Part shown: piece by piece, positions 42,647 through 51,305 of the stretch
How positions within the stretch are numbered: position 1 is the stretch's first letter
Layout: every line of letters begins with the position of its first letter
DNA from: Bacilli bacterium
GTDB taxonomy: Bacteria; Bacillota_I; Bacilli_A; RF39; UBA660
Direction of reading: 5' to 3'
Assembly: GCA_017428485.1 (NCBI GenBank)
Contig: JAFRQT010000018.1
Span: forward strand, 1 to 54,284
Length of the DNA: 54,284 nt
Made by a program: the position numbers and the translations under genes
Notes under the pieces: generated by a model
Told to the model about the DNA's origin: nothing
What the model saw: the letters and a program-made list of their open reading frames with translations, nothing else
Databases searched by the model: none

Positions 42647-44524
42647 ATGAAGTTAAACAAAATATTTAAATTTCTAATATCATCGGTTTTACTGATAGTT
42701 CAAATTATCAGTTTTTCCTTTTTCAGTTATAGTTTAATACTATATAAAGGCGTAGAAACATTCTATAGATACTATGGAATAGCTATTCTATTATACTTAT
42801 TGTTATTCATGTCCTATTTATTATTTAGAGGAATTAAAAAGAAAAACTGGACTGGATTTATAGTATCCGCTATTGTTACAATATTAATTATTGGAGTAGA
42901 AGCATTCGGATATTATTATTTAAATAAAATATACAAATCAATTGATTCGTATAGTGAAAACACGAATGAATATTATTCTGTTTTGGTAACTTATAATAAA
43001 TCATATAACAGTTATAAAGATTTAAATAATAAAACAATTGGCATTGTTAATGATAAAAAAGATATAGAGGGTAACATCCTTCCTAATGAAATTATAAATG
43101 AATTACAACTATCAGATAATAATACTATTAAAGAATACACATCAACAATGGAATTATTATATGAACTCAAAAATAATGAAATAGATGCAGCATTCTTTAG
43201 TAGAAACTATATAGATATGTTCAGTTCCTTAGAAGGATATGAAGATATAGAAGATGAAACAAAAGTATTATATGAGAAATCAAAAATATATGATTCAAAT
43301 GAAGAAGATATTAAAGATGCAAATGCAACTTTAACAAAACCATTCACTATGCTGTTAATTGGTGTGGATTCTTCAAAAGACGGAGTCACATCCGGATATA
43401 ATGGTGATGTATTACTCTTAGTGACATTTAATCCTAAAACACTAAGAGCAAGTCTTACATCTGTACCAAGAGACACGTATTTAAAAACAGCTTGTTCTAA
43501 TGGCAACTATAGAAGAATAAATACTACTACTTGGGGCAGTTCATCCGCATGTGCTGTTAAAACAATTGAAAACCTATTTGGAGTAAATATCAATTATTAT
43601 GCAAAAATTAATTTCAAAGGTGTTGTACAATTAGTTGAAGCTGTTGGAGGAATCGATATTGATGTACCTTACTCAATATGTGAGCAAAACAGTTCACGTT
43701 CTTGGGGAAATAATACAGTTTTTGTTGAAAAAGGGAAACAGCATCTTAATGGTGAGCAAGCATTAGCATTATCAAGAAACAGACATAAACCAAATGATGG
43801 AAGTAATCCTGGTAAGAAAATGGCTCAATACTGCCCCACTTATACAGATGGAAGTAGAAGCGATTATACAAGAGGAAAAATACAAATGAAAGTTATTTTG
43901 GGAATTATTAAGGCTGCTACTAAAATGACAGACCCTAATCAAGCAATTGATATTCTCACTACAATAAAACCAAACTTCCAAACAAATATTAAAACTAATG
44001 ATGTATTATCATTATATGGTTTGGGAAAATCAATTATTATCAATGATAGTGCAAACCTAGTTAATATACAAAGAATGCAATTGAAGGGATATGGTGTATA
44101 TAAATATGTCTATGATCCTTCATCAAAGAGTTATCCTGCCGTAACAATTCCTTATAAAGGAAGTATTAATGATATCAAAAAAGAGATTAATATCAACCTT
44201 GGCAAGTCAAAAGCAACATTAGTAAAAAAGGCTTCTTTCGATTTAAATAATTTATACCAAGATATTGTTGTTGGCCAAGGAAGCTATAGTGAAAGTAGAA
44301 TAAGCGTTCTTAAAAGTATGTCTGGGTACTCTGTTGATCAAATAAAAAATTATGCAAGATCAAATGGACTAACACTTAAATTTATAGACATTGATACAAA
44401 TGAAACATTATCACTAAATAATTTTAATGAATATAGTTTCCATAGTCAAAAAGAACATAAAGACACTATACTAGAACTTGTTAAAACCTTAACAATATAT
44501 GTTAAGAAAAAAGATATTCAATAA
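42647..44524 (+). CDS. LytR-CpsA-Psr (LCP) family wall-polymer ligase, composite form
   Basis: LCP enzymes attach teichoic acid or other polymers to peptidoglycan. The 625-residue protein has three membrane segments (about 7-33, 43-62, 69-92), an external domain at 108-212 resembling a solute-binding fold (YNSYKDLNNKTIGIV, LKNNEIDAAFFSR), the LCP domain (about 232-460) with MLLIGVDSS, TSVPRDTYL, VGGIDIDVP, LNGEQALALSRNRH and DYTRGKIQMKVI, and a C-terminal segment near 555-585 resembling a PASTA unit (GYSVDQIKNYARSNGL). Ribosome binding site is weak (AGAAG). It follows the cohesin-like gene by 15 nt and ends in a terminator. Confidence 0.88.
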   Translation: MKLNKIFKFLISSVLLIVQIISFSFFSYSLILYKGVETFYRYYGIAILLYLLLFMSYLLFRGIKKKNWTGFIVSAIVTILIIGVEAFGYYYLNKIYKSIDSYSENTNEYYSVLVTYNKSYNSYKDLNNKTIGIVNDKKDIEGNILPNEIINELQLSDNNTIKEYTSTMELLYELKNNEIDAAFFSRNYIDMFSSLEGYEDIEDETKVLYEKSKIYDSNEEDIKDANATLTKPFTMLLIGVDSSKDGVTSGYNGDVLLLVTFNPKTLRASLTSVPRDTYLKTACSNGNYRRINTTTWGSSSACAVKTIENLFGVNINYYAKINFKGVVQLVEAVGGIDIDVPYSICEQNSSRSWGNNTVFVEKGKQHLNGEQALALSRNRHKPNDGSNPGKKMAQYCPTYTDGSRSDYTRGKIQMKVILGIIKAATKMTDPNQAIDILTTIKPNFQTNIKTNDVLSLYGLGKSIIINDSANLVNIQRMQLKGYGVYKYVYDPSSKSYPAVTIPYKGSINDIKKEININLGKSKATLVKKASFDLNNLYQDIVVGQGSYSESRISVLKSMSGYSVDQIKNYARSNGLTLKFIDIDTNETLSLNNFNEYSFHSQKEHKDTILELVKTLTIYVKKKDIQ

Positions 44525-44538
44525 TGAATATCTTTTTT
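44507..44538. terminator. Bidirectional terminator between LCP and ltaS-operon genes
   Basis: Perfect 14-bp stem AAAAAAGATATTCA (44507-44520) and TGAATATCTTTTTT (44525-44538), loop ATAA containing the LCP stop. A and T runs on both sides serve both convergent genes. Confidence 0.9.
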
Positions 44539-45151
44539 ATTCTCCTTTAACTATATACAATATATCTTTTTCTTTAATAATTGTTAATTTTATCGTGTTT
44601 TGGTAGCCTAAATCTTTAACATATGTCCATTTTGCATTTAATATATAACCATCATAAATATTATCTTTATATGTATATGTGGTATCAGTTATATCTATTA
44701 TTTCAACATCTTTTACTTCCGGTAATTCCTGTTTTCTTTGTCCATCCAAATTAGTTTCCATAAACTTATATAAAGATGAACCCATATTATCTTTAAAATT
44801 ATCTCTTAAATCTTTATGAATGAATTCCAATCCGCCAATGTCTGTACTACCCATTTTATTATTAAGCGTGTATAAATCAATTATAAAGAGCTTAGATATT
44901 AATTTAGAATATTCACTATAATTTATTGGTTTATCATTTAAAACCTTTGATAGAGCCCTAAAATTGTCTTTATATATAGATGTATCATTATTATTTAATG
45001 TATATTCATAAAGTTCTATTGAATCAATTGGTTTATGAGTATTTCTACTTTTAAAGAAGTCATTATATACTTTATAACCCAAATAACTAAAAAGCACAAT
45101 GCCAACTAATATAAATAATGCTAATATTTTTCTATCAGTAGTTTTTTTCAT
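44537..45151 (-). CDS. Membrane-anchored protein downstream of ltaS
   Basis: A 204-residue protein with an N-terminal membrane segment (about 9-28) and an external domain. The C-terminal half has beta-strand patterns (KDVEIIDITDTTYTYKDNIYD, then YILNAKWTYVKDLGY) and ends in LTIIKEKDILYIVKGE, somewhat like NTF2-type or lipoprotein accessory domains; no family can be named. Start at 45151 follows TTGGAGTG and lies inside the end of the ltaS-like gene (17-base overlap), so the two proteins are made together. A role in lipoteichoic acid synthesis or localisation is plausible. Confidence 0.65.
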   Translation of the reverse strand: MKKTTDRKILALFILVGIVLFSYLGYKVYNDFFKSRNTHKPIDSIELYEYTLNNNDTSIYKDNFRALSKVLNDKPINYSEYSKLISKLFIIDLYTLNNKMGSTDIGGLEFIHKDLRDNFKDNMGSSLYKFMETNLDGQRKQELPEVKDVEIIDITDTTYTYKDNIYDGYILNAKWTYVKDLGYQNTIKLTIIKEKDILYIVKGE

Positions 45152-47168
45152 AATTACACACTCCAATCTTATCTTCTTCATTTTGAATCAAATTATAAGT
45201 TACTATTCCATTAGAGACTTCTAATACTTCAGTTGAATATTCCTTTATTTTATCAATATAATCACTAGTGATAATTTTATTTTCAAACACAATATATTCA
45301 TCTTTAAGATTACTATAATATACTTTGTCGGTTAAAACATTACCATTAGGGAATATAACTATTTTTTCATTAGAACTAAATATATCATGCCCTAAAGCAT
45401 ATTTTTCTTCAAATCCAAACATATTAGCTATGGTTGGAAGAACATCATACATTCCCATCGTATAATCTACTACTTTTTCATATTTTTCCTCATTAGACCA
45501 TATTACAAGTGGCGTATTTTTTAACAAATCGTAATTATAATTATCCATACTAATGTATGTTGGATCATTAATATCTTTAATGCTATCAGTGACGGGATCA
45601 TAATTAAAGAATAAATCAAATTCATTTTTAGGAAGCCTTGCCTCATGATCACCATATAGTATTATCACAGTATTTTCTAATATATTGTTTTCTTTTAATA
45701 ATTCAATAAAATCTCCTAAAGCTTCATCAGCATAATGAGCACTTCTTATATAATCACCCAAAGTAGTACCTTCTAAATATGGTGCAACTCCACTCTCTTT
45801 CTTACCATCATCATTAATATATTCATAATCCATAGTTACTTCAAATTCGCCATATTTTGTTAAATCACCAAATGGAGAATGATTAGAAAGGGTTATTACT
45901 GTACCCATAAAAGGACTTCTAGATTCTTTAATATTTTTTATAATTGGGGTTAACTGTTTAAAGAAAGACTTATCTGAAAGACCAAGACCAACCCATTCCA
46001 TATCACTAGTATCTTCTGGAACATTATAATATTCTTTAGAATAAAAATCTTGATATCCTAATACTTTATGTACTACTTTTCTATTCCAATATTCAGCATA
46101 ATTAGCATGCGCACTAAATGTATAATAACCCATATTATGAAAATACTGAGGCATGGAATAATACTTTCTATCATAATAATTAACAAACACTGTTCCACTA
46201 GAAGATGGTAATAAACCAGTATTTAAAGTAAACTCTGTGTCAGAAGAAGTTCCAACACTAATTTGAGGATAGAATTTACTGAAATACATTCCTTCATGAA
46301 CTAATTTATTTAAATTAGGTGTTACATATTTACCATTTATTTTTAAATCAACTAAAAAGTTTTGAATGCTTTCAGCATGAATAAATAATACATTCTTTCC
46401 TTTAAAATAATCAGTATATTCATTTGCTTCTTTTTTTCTTTCATATTTACAAGCATAATAATTCCTGAACTTTAAAGACGCTTCATCATATCCATGATAT
46501 TCATTTAAACGTGGCTGTATGCTTTGTATTATGTCATTAGTATGATATAAATATAATCCATATCTTTGGACAATATATTCCCTATTCCATTGCTTTTGAA
46601 GTCTTATAGTATCTATAGACGGAACAGTAAAAGTTAAGTATATTAACATAATGATAGATATTAATAATGTATAAGTAAAACTCTTTTTATCATTTTCATT
46701 ATTATCAAACTTATCAAAATATTTTCTTTTTTTCAAATATTTATTAATGAATATAAATATAATCAATCCAAATACATAGAAGAAATGCCATGTTTTTACT
46801 TTATCATAAGCAGCCCATTTAACATCCGTTACCATTGCGGCAGTAGCAATTAAATTAATCGATAAAAAGGATTGATAAAATTGATAATAAATAGTATTGC
46901 CAATTGTTAAAAGAACAAAGAAAATCATCCATGGTAAAAAATAAATATATCTTCTCTTTGGCTTTATTAAATAACTAAATGAACCTATAAATAAAAGTGC
47001 AGCTATATCTCCCAAAAATGACTTAAAATGTATTGGAAAACCTATTGTAACCGCTTTCATTATAAAACTCATTAAAAAAGAAATAATAACAAACAATAAA
47101 AATAAAATATTTGTAGAAAAATATTTTAATATTTTATCTTTAAAGCCCATATTATTCTTTTTTTTCAT
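45135..47168 (-). CDS. ltaS: LtaS-type lipoteichoic acid synthase (sulfatase family)
   Basis: LtaS polymerises glycerol phosphate from phosphatidylglycerol on the outer face of the membrane. The 677-residue protein has five N-terminal membrane segments (about 20-40, 48-67, 72-92, 125-142, 165-182) and an extracellular sulfatase-like domain. Catalytic-site residues fit the family: Glu in FIHAESIQ (266), Thr nucleophile in VGTSSDTEF (307), His in TLSNHSPF, and Asp-His in YGDHEAR (507-508). Start follows GAGGAATC. Promoter is TTGAAA-17-TATAAT. The nearby wall teichoic acid operon indicates that both polymer types may be made. Confidence 0.92.
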   Translation of the reverse strand: MKKKNNMGFKDKILKYFSTNILFLLFVIISFLMSFIMKAVTIGFPIHFKSFLGDIAALLFIGSFSYLIKPKRRYIYFLPWMIFFVLLTIGNTIYYQFYQSFLSINLIATAAMVTDVKWAAYDKVKTWHFFYVFGLIIFIFINKYLKKRKYFDKFDNNENDKKSFTYTLLISIIMLIYLTFTVPSIDTIRLQKQWNREYIVQRYGLYLYHTNDIIQSIQPRLNEYHGYDEASLKFRNYYACKYERKKEANEYTDYFKGKNVLFIHAESIQNFLVDLKINGKYVTPNLNKLVHEGMYFSKFYPQISVGTSSDTEFTLNTGLLPSSSGTVFVNYYDRKYYSMPQYFHNMGYYTFSAHANYAEYWNRKVVHKVLGYQDFYSKEYYNVPEDTSDMEWVGLGLSDKSFFKQLTPIIKNIKESRSPFMGTVITLSNHSPFGDLTKYGEFEVTMDYEYINDDGKKESGVAPYLEGTTLGDYIRSAHYADEALGDFIELLKENNILENTVIILYGDHEARLPKNEFDLFFNYDPVTDSIKDINDPTYISMDNYNYDLLKNTPLVIWSNEEKYEKVVDYTMGMYDVLPTIANMFGFEEKYALGHDIFSSNEKIVIFPNGNVLTDKVYYSNLKDEYIVFENKIITSDYIDKIKEYSTEVLEVSNGIVTYNLIQNEEDKIGVCNYEKNY

Positions 47169-47185
47169 AATGATTCCTCGTGAAC

Positions 47186-47214
47186 ATTATAACACTATAT
47201 CAATTTTTTTTCAA
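47186..47214 (-). promoter_or_regulatory. Promoter of the ltaS-like operon
   Basis: Minus strand: TTGAAA (47214-47209), 17-nt spacer, TATAAT (47191-47186) with TG one base before the -10. Close to the ATG at 47168. Confidence 0.82.
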
Positions 47215-47220
47215 TTTAAA

Positions 47221-47239
47221 AAGAAGCATCATGCTTCTT
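47221..47239 (-). terminator. Probable terminator after the VirB2-like gene
   Basis: Stem AAGAAGC (47221-47227) and GCTTCTT (47233-47239), followed on the minus strand by TTTTTAAATT. Moderately strong. Confidence 0.6.
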
Positions 47240-47248
47240 AATAAACTA

Positions 47249-47617
47249 TTATTTAAATGGATCTGTATCTTTACATTTTTCTGACCATGGAGAAGTCATA
47301 CAATATGAACATTTCTTATAGTCATCATTACCTACTATTCTCATAATCAAACCAACCAATGCTGCTACTAAGAACACTAATGCTGCAGCAATTGCTCTTT
47401 TTACTAATAATTGTTGAGCAGCTTTGATTTTATTTTCATCTTTTTCAGTAACCGCCTTAGCAAGATCAAACATACCCATGAATATTAAAATGATTGGTAC
47501 AACAATTTCAATACCTACATATACCCATCCTACTATTCTTAATATTCCTGAAGCAGAATTACAAAATTCAGCAACGCTACTTACAGTTTTGGCTAAAATA
47601 TTAACTAAACTAAACAT
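47249..47617 (-). CDS. Small two-helix membrane protein, VirB2/TrbC-like, Cys-rich tail
   Basis: A 122-residue protein with two hydrophobic helices (about 26-52 and 72-92) joined by a charged loop (AVTEKDENKIKAAQQLL), the hairpin plan of TrbC/VirB2-type pilins, plus an N-terminal amphipathic part. The C-terminal tail has three Cys (KKCSYCMTSPWSEKC). There is no cleavable signal that I can identify. Start at 47617 is favoured by GAGGAG 8 nt upstream. It lies 60 nt downstream of the TadZ-like gene, so it may belong to the Tad pilus machine. Function is unknown. Confidence 0.6.
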   Translation of the reverse strand: MFSLVNILAKTVSSVAEFCNSASGILRIVGWVYVGIEIVVPIILIFMGMFDLAKAVTEKDENKIKAAQQLLVKRAIAAALVFLVAALVGLIMRIVGNDDYKKCSYCMTSPWSEKCKDTDPFK

Positions 47618-47677
47618 AAACATCTCTCCTCTATATAAATTTTATATAATTTTAGTTATTTTGTCAATAAAATTGAC

Positions 47678-48643
47678 TTATAATCCAATCTTATTTACAA
47701 ACTTCTTGATTTCTTTTAGGTCATTTTGTCTATCATCACATGGTGGAATAGCACAAACAACTTTTAGTTTTGTTTCAAACTCAAATGCAGCTACATCTTC
47801 ATTGGATAAAATACACTTATTTAAAATTATTTTTTCTTTTTTAAGAGTTTCTAAAATATTTTTATCTCTTCTTAGCATTTTATTAATCATAATTGTAGAT
47901 GGTTCAATCAAATAATAAACTTGATTACATATTGATAAATCATCATAATCGTTTAAATCAACAAAAACATAATCACATGAATTCTTTTTCATTAATTCTT
48001 TTGGTAAATCAGTAGTTGTTGTACTTATTAAATCCTTATCATTAAAATATAAAAAATCTACTCTATTTACTTCTATAGCGGCAACATTTTTAGTGTCTTG
48101 TAATGCTTTTTTAAGCATATATACAAGAGTTGTCGCTCCTGCATGTGTAGTCGCATCTTTAAATCCTATTATTTGCATTCTCGCATTTACTACATTATTA
48201 ACAACTACCGTTTCTTGAATAACAGGTGCTGGTGTCTCTTGTGCAGGTGGAATGTCTATATCTTCTAAATTATGAATACTTACAACATCTCTATAAGTAT
48301 GAGGATGTACAAGCAAATAATTAATTCCATCAGCATTACGAGTAAAATTATAAATACCAAGTGAAATTAGTTTAGATAAGTACCCTTTAGTATTAGTTTG
48401 TTCATTATCATCTAAAAGTAGAATGACATTTTCCATATTAATATTCATTGCTAATTTTTGCAAATTATCAGTATTTTGATAGTCACGTATAGCAGTAATA
48501 TCTAATATCATCTTATCATAATAGAAGTTAGCAAATGTATCAATTATTTCATCTACATTAAATACACCTTCCATAGATTTCATAACATCTAATTTTAATC
48601 CTAATAATAAATCTTTATATTTATTATAAACCATTACATTCAT
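47678..48643 (-). CDS. TadZ/CpaE-like pilus assembly protein
   Basis: TadZ proteins place the Tad pilus machine at the cell pole. The 321-residue protein has an N-terminal receiver-like half (about 1-140) with a possible strand MILDITAIRD, a Pro-rich linker (PPAQETPAPVIQE), and a C-terminal ParA/MinD-like half (about 155-320). The P-loop is degenerate, TTHAGATTLVYML, lacking the usual Lys, as in several TadZ proteins. YVFVDLNDYDD matches the Walker B strand. Start follows AGGAGCG. It lies between the TadE-like and VirB2-like genes. Confidence 0.75.
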   Translation of the reverse strand: MNVMVYNKYKDLLLGLKLDVMKSMEGVFNVDEIIDTFANFYYDKMILDITAIRDYQNTDNLQKLAMNINMENVILLLDDNEQTNTKGYLSKLISLGIYNFTRNADGINYLLVHPHTYRDVVSIHNLEDIDIPPAQETPAPVIQETVVVNNVVNARMQIIGFKDATTHAGATTLVYMLKKALQDTKNVAAIEVNRVDFLYFNDKDLISTTTTDLPKELMKKNSCDYVFVDLNDYDDLSICNQVYYLIEPSTIMINKMLRRDKNILETLKKEKIILNKCILSNEDVAAFEFETKLKVVCAIPPCDDRQNDLKEIKKFVNKIGL

Positions 48644-48656
48644 CTATATCACGCTC

Positions 48657-49142
48657 CTACTCTTCACATTCGAACTCACCCAAGTCATTATACAATGCCT
48701 TGGTCTCGCCTGAAATTGGTAAATTAACTCCGACATTTATAATTGGAATTGATAATGAAATATAAGTTGTAACCTTATAATATATTCTATTTGTTTCTCC
48801 ATTACTAGGGCAATATTTAGCAAGGCAATAACCACCAGTTTGCAATTTGCCCTCACTACATGGGTTTGAAGAATCAAACTTTGCATAATCATAACCAATT
48901 GATTTAATAAATTTAAATGCCTTAGCTTCAGTACTTTTATTTTCATTCAGTACATCTGGAATATTTAAATCAACTCCGCCAGCACTACTATATCCTTCGT
49001 TTTTTTCAATAATATTAATTATTTCATTTTTTACTCTAAATGCCTTGGTATAACTAATTGAATATGCTAAAAAACCAGAAAATATTGCAATGAAAGTTAT
49101 TACAATTCCAATTAACCATGTACTTCCGATTGCCTCTCTCAT
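48657..49142 (-). CDS. TadE-like pseudopilin
   Basis: A 161-residue protein with one N-terminal hydrophobic helix (about 7-30) and an exported C-terminal domain with four Cys (NPCSEGKLQTGGYCLAKYC and the ending FECEE). Its N-terminus MREAIG followed by the hydrophobic helix resembles a prepilin-peptidase site, and the pilin next door starts with MKEASG. TadE-type proteins are minor pilins that help fibre assembly. Start follows AGGAAGTG. It lies between the pilin terminator and TadZ-like gene, 13 nt before the latter. Confidence 0.65.
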   Translation of the reverse strand: MREAIGSTWLIGIVITFIAIFSGFLAYSISYTKAFRVKNEIINIIEKNEGYSSAGGVDLNIPDVLNENKSTEAKAFKFIKSIGYDYAKFDSSNPCSEGKLQTGGYCLAKYCPSNGETNRIYYKVTTYISLSIPIINVGVNLPISGETKALYNDLGEFECEE

Positions 49143-49165
49143 ATTTCACTTCCTCTTTCTTCTTT

Positions 49166-49200
49166 AAAAAAACTATAAATGCCACACATGACATTTATAG
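49166..49200 (-). terminator. Terminator after the pilin gene
   Basis: Stem CTATAAATG (49173-49181) and CATTTATAG (49192-49200); on the minus strand it is followed by TTTTTTT (49172-49166). It separates the pilin from the TadE-like gene and should make a short abundant pilin transcript. Confidence 0.85.
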
Positions 49201-49224
49201 CATTTTATTTTTAATAATTATTTT

Positions 49225-49503
49225 TTATTGTTCTGCTCTTACGCATCTATTGCTACTAGCATCACCGTCTGGACAACACATCCATACTCTTACTGTAGCA
49301 TTAGAACCAGTATCGATTTCACTATCACCAGATGCATCAGTAGTTTCTACAGCACTCCAGTTAGTACCATAAGTTCTACATGTTTGAGTAACAATGCTTC
49401 TTTGGATTACTGGCCAAATAAACACATAGAATAGTGCACCTACAGCAGCAACAGCTACTATAGTTACAACTGTCATATTTAATTCTCCACTCGCTTCTTT
49501 CAT
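49225..49503 (-). CDS. Probable Tad-type major pilin
   Basis: A 92-residue protein with a short N-terminal leader (MKEASG), a hydrophobic helix (about 8-33; ELNMTVVTIVAVAAVGALFY) and a small exported domain with four Cys (residues 42, 76, 77, 87). Leader plus helix is the class III/Flp pilin plan, with likely cleavage after Gly 6. The gene has its own promoter (TTGATT-18-TATAAT) and a strong terminator, as expected for a major subunit made in excess. Spacing of the AGGAGG site is long (13 nt). The exported domain is larger than in typical Flp proteins. Confidence 0.7.
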   Translation of the reverse strand: MKEASGELNMTVVTIVAVAAVGALFYVFIWPVIQRSIVTQTCRTYGTNWSAVETTDASGDSEIDTGSNATVRVWMCCPDGDASSNRCVRAEQ

Positions 49504-49537
49504 AATTTATTCGATTCCTCCTTTATTATCTACTTAA

Positions 49538-49567
49538 ATTATACAATATTATTATTTACTAAATCAA
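49538..49567 (-). promoter_or_regulatory. Promoter of the pilin gene
   Basis: Minus strand: TTGATT (49567-49562), 18-nt spacer, TATAAT (49543-49538). Independent of the main Tad operon promoter. Confidence 0.75.
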
Positions 49568-49596
49568 TATGTTTTACACATTAATTATCACTTAAT

Positions 49597-50394
49597 TTAC
49601 ACTGCCATAAATATTTGTAATATTGAAAGAACTAGAATAACCATAACTCCTGCACCAGTTGCCACAAGCATTGTCATAGTTTTCTTTTCCATCTTTTCTA
49701 AACGTTCTTTATATTTAGTTTCTCTTGATTTATTTTGTAATGTTGATATTGTTCTTGAAAATACTATTAATTGATCTTGCTTTCTTTCTTGACTACCAAG
49801 ACCAAGTCTATAAAGAAGTCTCATCATTCTCATTGAGTCCCTGACAGGATAACGTCTTGCAAACGCCATATAAGGTTCTATAGTTGAATCACCAGCATCA
49901 ATAGAAGCAATCAAATCTCTAAGTCCCGGTTTAAACATTTCAGGAGCTGATTCTAAACTTCTTGTAATTGCAACAGGTACTGTATAGTGTTGGATTAAGA
50001 TTTCTAAACTTTTTAAGTAATATGGTAATTTTAAGTTAATCTCATGTAAGTGTTGCTTATAATATCTTTTTACTTTGCTATAATCATCTTTAAACATAAA
50101 ATATGTAGCTGCCAATACCAATACTATTTTAATTGCCATGTTAACACTTTTAATGCTTGTTAAAGCAATAACAAATGCTATAAAGAAAGTCACAATGGCA
50201 GTTTTCACTCTTTTCTGATATCTTTCATTTGGGTCAGCCTTTTCTCCGTATTTAGAAATAACTAAAAAGTCATAATCGTCTTCTTTTAATTTTCCAAATA
50301 CTACTTTGTTATCATCAACAAACTTGTTAAAATTAAATGTTCCCAAGTAATTAAACAAGAAGATTAATATTATTCCTACTAAAAATATTTCCAT
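49597..50394 (-). CDS. tadC: TadC-like pilus inner-membrane platform protein
   Basis: The 265-residue protein belongs to the type II/IV secretion F-domain group. Membrane segments lie at about 3-16, 67-95 and 240-264; the cytosolic domain carries LPYYLKSLEILIQHYTVPVA and the conserved helices around ERKQDQLIVFSRTI. With TadB it forms the membrane platform that the TadA ATPase drives. The start overlaps the tadB stop (TAATG). It is the last gene of the cpaB-cpaB-tadA-tadB-tadC unit. Confidence 0.82.
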   Translation of the reverse strand: MEIFLVGIILIFLFNYLGTFNFNKFVDDNKVVFGKLKEDDYDFLVISKYGEKADPNERYQKRVKTAIVTFFIAFVIALTSIKSVNMAIKIVLVLAATYFMFKDDYSKVKRYYKQHLHEINLKLPYYLKSLEILIQHYTVPVAITRSLESAPEMFKPGLRDLIASIDAGDSTIEPYMAFARRYPVRDSMRMMRLLYRLGLGSQERKQDQLIVFSRTISTLQNKSRETKYKERLEKMEKKTMTMLVATGAGVMVILVLSILQIFMAV

Positions 50395-51293
50395 TATTCA
50401 GCACCCACATCCTCATGGTAATATTTGATACCTGTTAGTAAGAAGTATGTATTTATTAATATTACCCCATGAAGTAATAATTGTACATACCACTCATCAA
50501 GTAGTGTCATATAACTTGATTCTCCAAGTAATAATTGAACCATTAATACAAGTAGGTAAAGTGCTACACCAAATGTACAGAATTGCTTATAGAATGTTGT
50601 TCTATCAATTCTATCTCTATATACACTTTCAACAAGCATATCTATATCTTGAAGCATTCCTTCTAATGCCTCGCCAGAATCTTTTGAACCTTCTTTAGTA
50701 ATTTGTAAGAATAATTGGTGCATATTTTTTATTACGTAATAATCATATTTTTCATTCATAAATCTTATAGCTTCATCAATTGTTCCATTTTCATATGACA
50801 TTCTAATCATTTCATTAACATCAGATAGTACAGGATCTTCTAATACACCAGAATCTCTTACACCTTCTAAAGCTTTAACAAATGATTGTGTAGTATTAAA
50901 TTCCATTATTACATTTGTTGTATATACTTGAATTTGTTCAAAAATAAATTCACTATATGCTTTTTTACATCTCATGTATGTTAGATATGGAATTACAGCA
51001 ATTGTTGCTGCTGCATATACTATGCTCCAAATAATGCTATAAAAATATAAATATGAAATGAATGCCGCTGCTATTCCAAATACTGCAACTTGTATTGCGT
51101 ATTGTCTAGAAGTATATTCTTGACCTAGTTCTTTTGCTTTTTCACGTACTACTTTAAATGAGTATGGTGATAATTTACCATAGGCACCATCAATGCTCTT
51201 GGTAATAAATCTATAAGAACTATTTTCACTATTTTTACGATATATGAATACAAATATCAAAATAACAGCTATTACTAATATTTCTATATACAT
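50394..51293 (-). CDS. tadB: TadB-like pilus inner-membrane platform protein
   Basis: A 299-residue F-domain protein with membrane segments at about 3-17, 70-110, 238-258 and 268-288. The cytosolic region carries FEQIQVYTTNVIMEFNTTQS and FLQITKEGSKDSGEALEGML, matching the pattern of TadB-type proteins. It is coupled to tadC and starts 12 nt after tadA, with AAGGAGGT upstream. Paired tadB/tadC genes next to a TadA ATPase are diagnostic of Tad pili. Confidence 0.82.
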   Translation of the reverse strand: MYIEILVIAVILIFVFIYRKNSENSSYRFITKSIDGAYGKLSPYSFKVVREKAKELGQEYTSRQYAIQVAVFGIAAAFISYLYFYSIIWSIVYAAATIAVIPYLTYMRCKKAYSEFIFEQIQVYTTNVIMEFNTTQSFVKALEGVRDSGVLEDPVLSDVNEMIRMSYENGTIDEAIRFMNEKYDYYVIKNMHQLFLQITKEGSKDSGEALEGMLQDIDMLVESVYRDRIDRTTFYKQFCTFGVALYLLVLMVQLLLGESSYMTLLDEWYVQLLLHGVILINTYFLLTGIKYYHEDVGAE

Positions 51294-51305
51294 ACTTTAC
51301 CTCCT

